A stretch of 27,257 nt of DNA. Origin: CAYZMS01 sp964479625. GTDB taxonomy: Bacteria; Bacteroidota; Bacteroidia; Chitinophagales; Saprospiraceae. The notes under the pieces were generated by a model. That model worked only from the letters and a program-made list of their open reading frames with translations, made no database searches and had not been told where the DNA came from. The stretch's first letter is position 1; the number at the start of each line of letters is the position of its first letter. Where the stretch lies: the NCBI GenBank assembly GCA_964479625.1, contig CAYZMS010000039.1:1-27257 (forward strand), given 5' to 3'. Made by a program: the position numbers and the translations under genes. Of the stretch, positions 25,236 to 27,257 are shown one piece after another.

Positions 25236-25796
25236 TTAGTTTGAAAATTGATTGAGGTATTCCCGCAGCGTATTGGCATTCTCTGGCTTCAGGCGACCGC
25301 TTAAGATCAGGCGAACCTCCCGGCGCCTGGGCGCTCCTTCGTAGCGCAATTGTTCGCTCTCCGTAAGGGCGATGACCGGCGGAACGGGCATGGTTTCACC
25401 TGATTTCTCATCTATGGCAACAAAAGTAAAATAGGCGTGGTTAGCCTTGCGGGGGTTAAACCCCTTTATGTTCGAGGCAAATACCTCTACATATACTTCC
25501 ACCGAGGAGTTGAAAGCCCGGGTTACCTTGGCATCCAGGGTCACAATATCCCCTAGGCGGATGGCTTGCTCAAAAGAAACATGGTCAACAGATGCGGTTA
25601 CTACCTGGGCGGCACAGTGCTTGCCGGCACAAATTGCACAAACCACATCCATCCACCGCATAAGGTTGCCGCCCATAAGATTTCCCATAGGATTGGTATC
25701 GTTCGGCATCACCATTTCTGTCATGATGGTGTGAGACTCCGCCACCCGTTTAGGGGTGAATTGGCGTTCGCTGGAATTGGGGAAATCGCTGGACAT
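25236..25796 (-). CDS. Acyl-CoA thioesterase, hotdog fold (YciA/BFIT type)
   Basis: 186 residues from the ATG at 25796 (MSSDFPNSSER); the ATG at 25829 adds 11 residues and is less likely. The hotdog domain has NPMGNLMGGNLMRWMDVVCAICAGKHC (the N-x-x-x-GNLMGG-x-LM-x-WMD helix motif), ASVDHVSFEQAIRLGDIVTLDAKV and HAYFTFVAID. Members hydrolyse acyl-CoA to free acid and CoA in the cytoplasm as hexamers; the acyl chain range cannot be read from sequence. The C-terminal tail (REVRLILSGRLKPENANTLREY) goes beyond the minimal domain. It converges with the T9SS gene with a 17-base gap. The group II intron begins 115 bases upstream of its start on the same strand. Confidence 0.9.
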   Translation of the reverse strand: MSSDFPNSSERQFTPKRVAESHTIMTEMVMPNDTNPMGNLMGGNLMRWMDVVCAICAGKHCAAQVVTASVDHVSFEQAIRLGDIVTLDAKVTRAFNSSVEVYVEVFASNIKGFNPRKANHAYFTFVAIDEKSGETMPVPPVIALTESEQLRYEGAPRRREVRLILSGRLKPENANTLREYLNQFSN

Positions 25797-25922
25797 GTTT
25801 TTCGTGTTGGGTGGTTTGCATTTGAACAAGGCATCTTGAAAAAGGGACTCAAAGCCGCCTTGCTAATTCAGAGGCGAAAATAGGCTGCTGTGTTGACTTA
25901 TACAACGGAAAATCGAGTAGGA

Positions 25923-25955
25923 GAAACGAGCGATGGATAATCCATCGCTCGTTTC
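25923..25955 (-). repeat. Domain VI hairpin of the group IIC intron
   Basis: A perfect 16-bp inverted repeat, GAAACGAGCGATGGAT with its reverse complement, with a single base between, lies just before the 3' splice site. The position fits domain VI. A bulged branch-point adenosine was not obvious, which agrees with the known hydrolytic splicing of many class C introns. Confidence 0.72.
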
Positions 25956-25965
25956 GTCCTCTCAC

Positions 25966-25998
25966 ACCACCCAGCGTACGTTTCACGTACTGGGCGGT
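25966..25998 (-). ncRNA. Domain V catalytic hairpin of the group IIC intron
   Basis: Minus strand ACCGCCCAGTACG, then TGAAA, then CGTACGCTGGGTGGT: two helices separated by a 2-nt bulge (CG) and closed by a GAAA-type loop. This is the domain V signature with the CGC form of the catalytic triad, followed by the GTGTGAGAGG linker as in other IIC introns. Confidence 0.85.
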
Positions 25999-26462
25999 TT
26001 CATTAATTTTGAACAATAATAAGCATGCATATCAAACAAACCAATTGAGGCAAACCAGTTCTGGTTCATTGCCTCGTGTGCCTGGGGCGTCTTGGATTTG
26101 TGGTACCATCCTTTGCTGGATAGGGCCTTCAGCTTCCTTAAAAAAACCTACTATGACCTCGGCTGACTTCTCTCTTACTCTCGGTCGAGAGATCTCCCTT
26201 GGTAAACTATATCCTCTCCCTATTAATGTGCATGATTTACTACCCACTTTTACATTTGACTTTAGGGCTTCTTGATCTATTGCTCAATTACCCAAGTGGT
26301 AAGCCTTATATCATGTTCCTGTCCGTCACATCAATAGTTTGCCTTACGCTTCCTTCAGGTTCCTCCTCACGGAGGTCACCCTTGCGATCAGCTAGCGATT
26401 CCCGTCAACAGGCTCGCTCGGGACTTGAACCCTAGCAGTATATAGTATGCACGGCACACAAT

Positions 26463-26494
26463 AAAAAAGGAGATTCTGGCTAGCCAGAATCCCC
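26463..26494 (-). terminator. Terminator of the T9SS type A gene and intron target site
   Basis: Minus strand: GATTCTGGC (26480-26472 complement side) pairs with GCCAGAATC across TA, flanked by GG/CC, then six T's (26468-26463). It lies 27 bases after the stop of the minus-strand gene. The intron begins four bases after the T-run. Class C group II introns insert just downstream of such hairpins. Confidence 0.85.
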
Positions 26495-26520
26495 TTGAAG
26501 AGCATTATATGATTTTCCTA

Positions 26521-27174
26521 TTAGTATTTCATCAATTTGCGAACACTGGTTCCTTCTGCACTTTGAATTCGAATGAAATAATATCCCGCAGGTATTTCAT
26601 TCAATTCCATTTCTACCGTTCCACGCTGTTGTTGGATACGGATTCCTTGATGTTGGGTTCCATTCATATCAATAAGCTGCAGAATACCTTCACTTCCAAT
26701 GAGCCCTTCGTATTCGATGCGCACCACTTCCCAGGCCGGATTCGGGATCATAACCAAACGGTCTACGCTTTCCACATTAACTGAAGAAGTAACATCGCAC
26801 TCATTTGTCTCAAAATCCTGACGATCAACGGTAATCGGGTTCGAAAGGTCAAAGCAGCCCATCAGGTCGGTAGCATTGCCACCTGCTTCCGCTCCGGCCA
26901 GTCCACCTTCGAAATTCAGTCCCCGGATCAGGCAAATGCCGGGACCGACAGCATCCAGATCAAAGGGTGGCGCCGGGGGCAAGGCCAAGATATTCAGTTG
27001 ATCATCCGTAATGATCCAGCCCGAATTAGAGGTATCAGACTGGCCGGTCAAATTCACATCAAAGGCATTGGTAATACCATCTCCTGCACAGATGGTCAGC
27101 GAGGTATCTCCTCTGAAGCAGTAGGTCAAGTTCCCTCCTTCCAGGTCAGATTGTGCCAGGGCTTTGAACCATTT
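26521..27174 (-). pseudogene. C-terminal part of a T9SS type A secreted protein, 5'-truncated
   Basis: The frame is open from just after an in-frame TAA near 27193-27195 to the stop at 26521-26523, with no signal peptide; the first start is TTG 27129, but similar sequence (WFKALAQSD, GGNLTYCFRGD) begins upstream of it. The part seen holds one Cys-containing repeat (TICAGDGITNAFDVNL ... WIITDDQLNILALP ... GPGICLIRGLNFEGG ... CFDLSNPITVDR) of a type normally tandemly repeated in large Saprospiria/Flavobacteriia surface proteins, then the Por-type sorting domain (VMIPNPAWEVVRIEYEGL, LQLIDMNGTQ, ELNEIPAGYYFIRIQSAEG). The upstream repeats and signal peptide are missing or lie behind a stop. Probably a dead remnant of a type IX secreted protein. 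Confidence 0.72.
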
Positions 27175-27195
27175 TTCAGGCCAGGAAGTGGCTTA

Positions 27196-27257
27196 AAATG
27201 AAAAACATGAGTCATCCCGAACTTTGAGCCCAAAGAGAAAAGAGGCAAGCGGAGATG
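27196..27257. other. Window edge upstream of the T9SS fragment
   Basis: No gene can be called. If the T9SS gene once extended upstream, its 5' part should lie beyond this edge, but the stop at about 27193 closes the frame. Confidence 0.3.

Larger units (their letters stand above)
25912..26459 (-). mobile_element. Group IIC intron, ORF-less
   Basis: On the minus strand the 548-nt element starts GTGTGCCGTGCATAC (26459) and ends CCTACTCGAT (25912), as the class C introns do (5' GUGYG, 3' AY). Between are family sequences: AGGGTTCAAGTCCCGA (domain I), CGCAAGGGTG, GGAACCTGAAGGAAGCG, AGGCAAACTATTGATG, AGAAGTCAGCCGAGGTCATAGTAGG (domain III border, given here in parts) and a full domain V. After the domain III border, the intron-encoded protein is reduced to about 20 recognisable residues (QQRMVPQIQDAPGTRGN) and then jumps to domain V. 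The reverse transcriptase is deleted. Domain order and sequence closely recall the Oceanobacillus iheyensis IIC intron. It could splice only with a protein from elsewhere. Confidence 0.88.

Noticed and set aside
26032..26247. Open frame of 71 residues on the minus strand
   Set aside because: It lies inside the group II intron, and its residues come from domain III/IV plus the leftover start of the reverse transcriptase; not a separate gene.

Overview
The window looks like a chromosomal segment of a member of the Bacteroidota, probably a marine or Saprospiria/Lewinella-like lineage; the phylum is well supported and the class is a guess. The phylum call rests on TAnnTTTG-type -7 promoter boxes, lipoproteins with acidic residues right after the lipobox cysteine, type IX secretion (T9SS) sorting domains of both type A and type B, a PCMD-domain lipoprotein, a DUF6326 membrane protein and a carboxypeptidase-like-domain TonB receptor.

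Layout, left to right. Positions 1-2300 are genomic debris: about 450 bases without genes but with a REP-like palindrome, a PLP-dependent decarboxylase pseudogene with four visible lesions, and the C-terminal stub of an MscS-type channel. Positions 2382-4172 hold an outer-membrane barrel protein and a PCMD lipoprotein that form a tight pair. On the minus strand (4174-6266) a YidE/AspT-family transporter with two RCK_C domains overlaps a small membrane protein by ATGA. A small lipoprotein (6349-6777) converges on rimO (6763-8079, minus), which has a clear promoter. A second barrel protein (8240-8926) is followed by a BtaB-like betaine-lipid methyltransferase and a GT-C glycosyltransferase (9216-11624). 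Positions 11663-12301 (minus) are a 5'-truncated, amber-interrupted repeat protein gene.

Positions 12551-18731 are the most coherent functional block: an acidic lipoprotein (distant DUF4856 type) with its own terminator, then imelysin-like lipoprotein, vitamin K-dependent gamma-carboxylase-like HTTM membrane protein and FecA-type TonB-dependent receptor, the last three almost or actually overlapping. It is probably an iron (or other metal-ligand) uptake locus. After it come a lipoprotein with tandem helix-hairpin-helix repeats, two small membrane proteins (one frameshifted), and the isoleucine/valine genes ilvC and ilvA, separated by a perfect hairpin terminator that sits where an attenuator would.

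The right end (23745-27257) carries a T9SS type B surface protein gene broken by one nonsense codon and one homopolymer frameshift, an acyl-CoA thioesterase, a 548-nt ORF-less group IIC intron inserted just after the terminator of the adjacent minus-strand gene, and that gene itself, a 5'-truncated T9SS type A protein.

Two themes stand out: a high density of broken genes carrying only one to four lesions each (five or six in 27 kb), and the intron, whose position shows the terminator-targeting habit of class C introns although it has lost its reverse transcriptase. No CRISPR array, tRNA, rRNA or recognisable defence system was seen.
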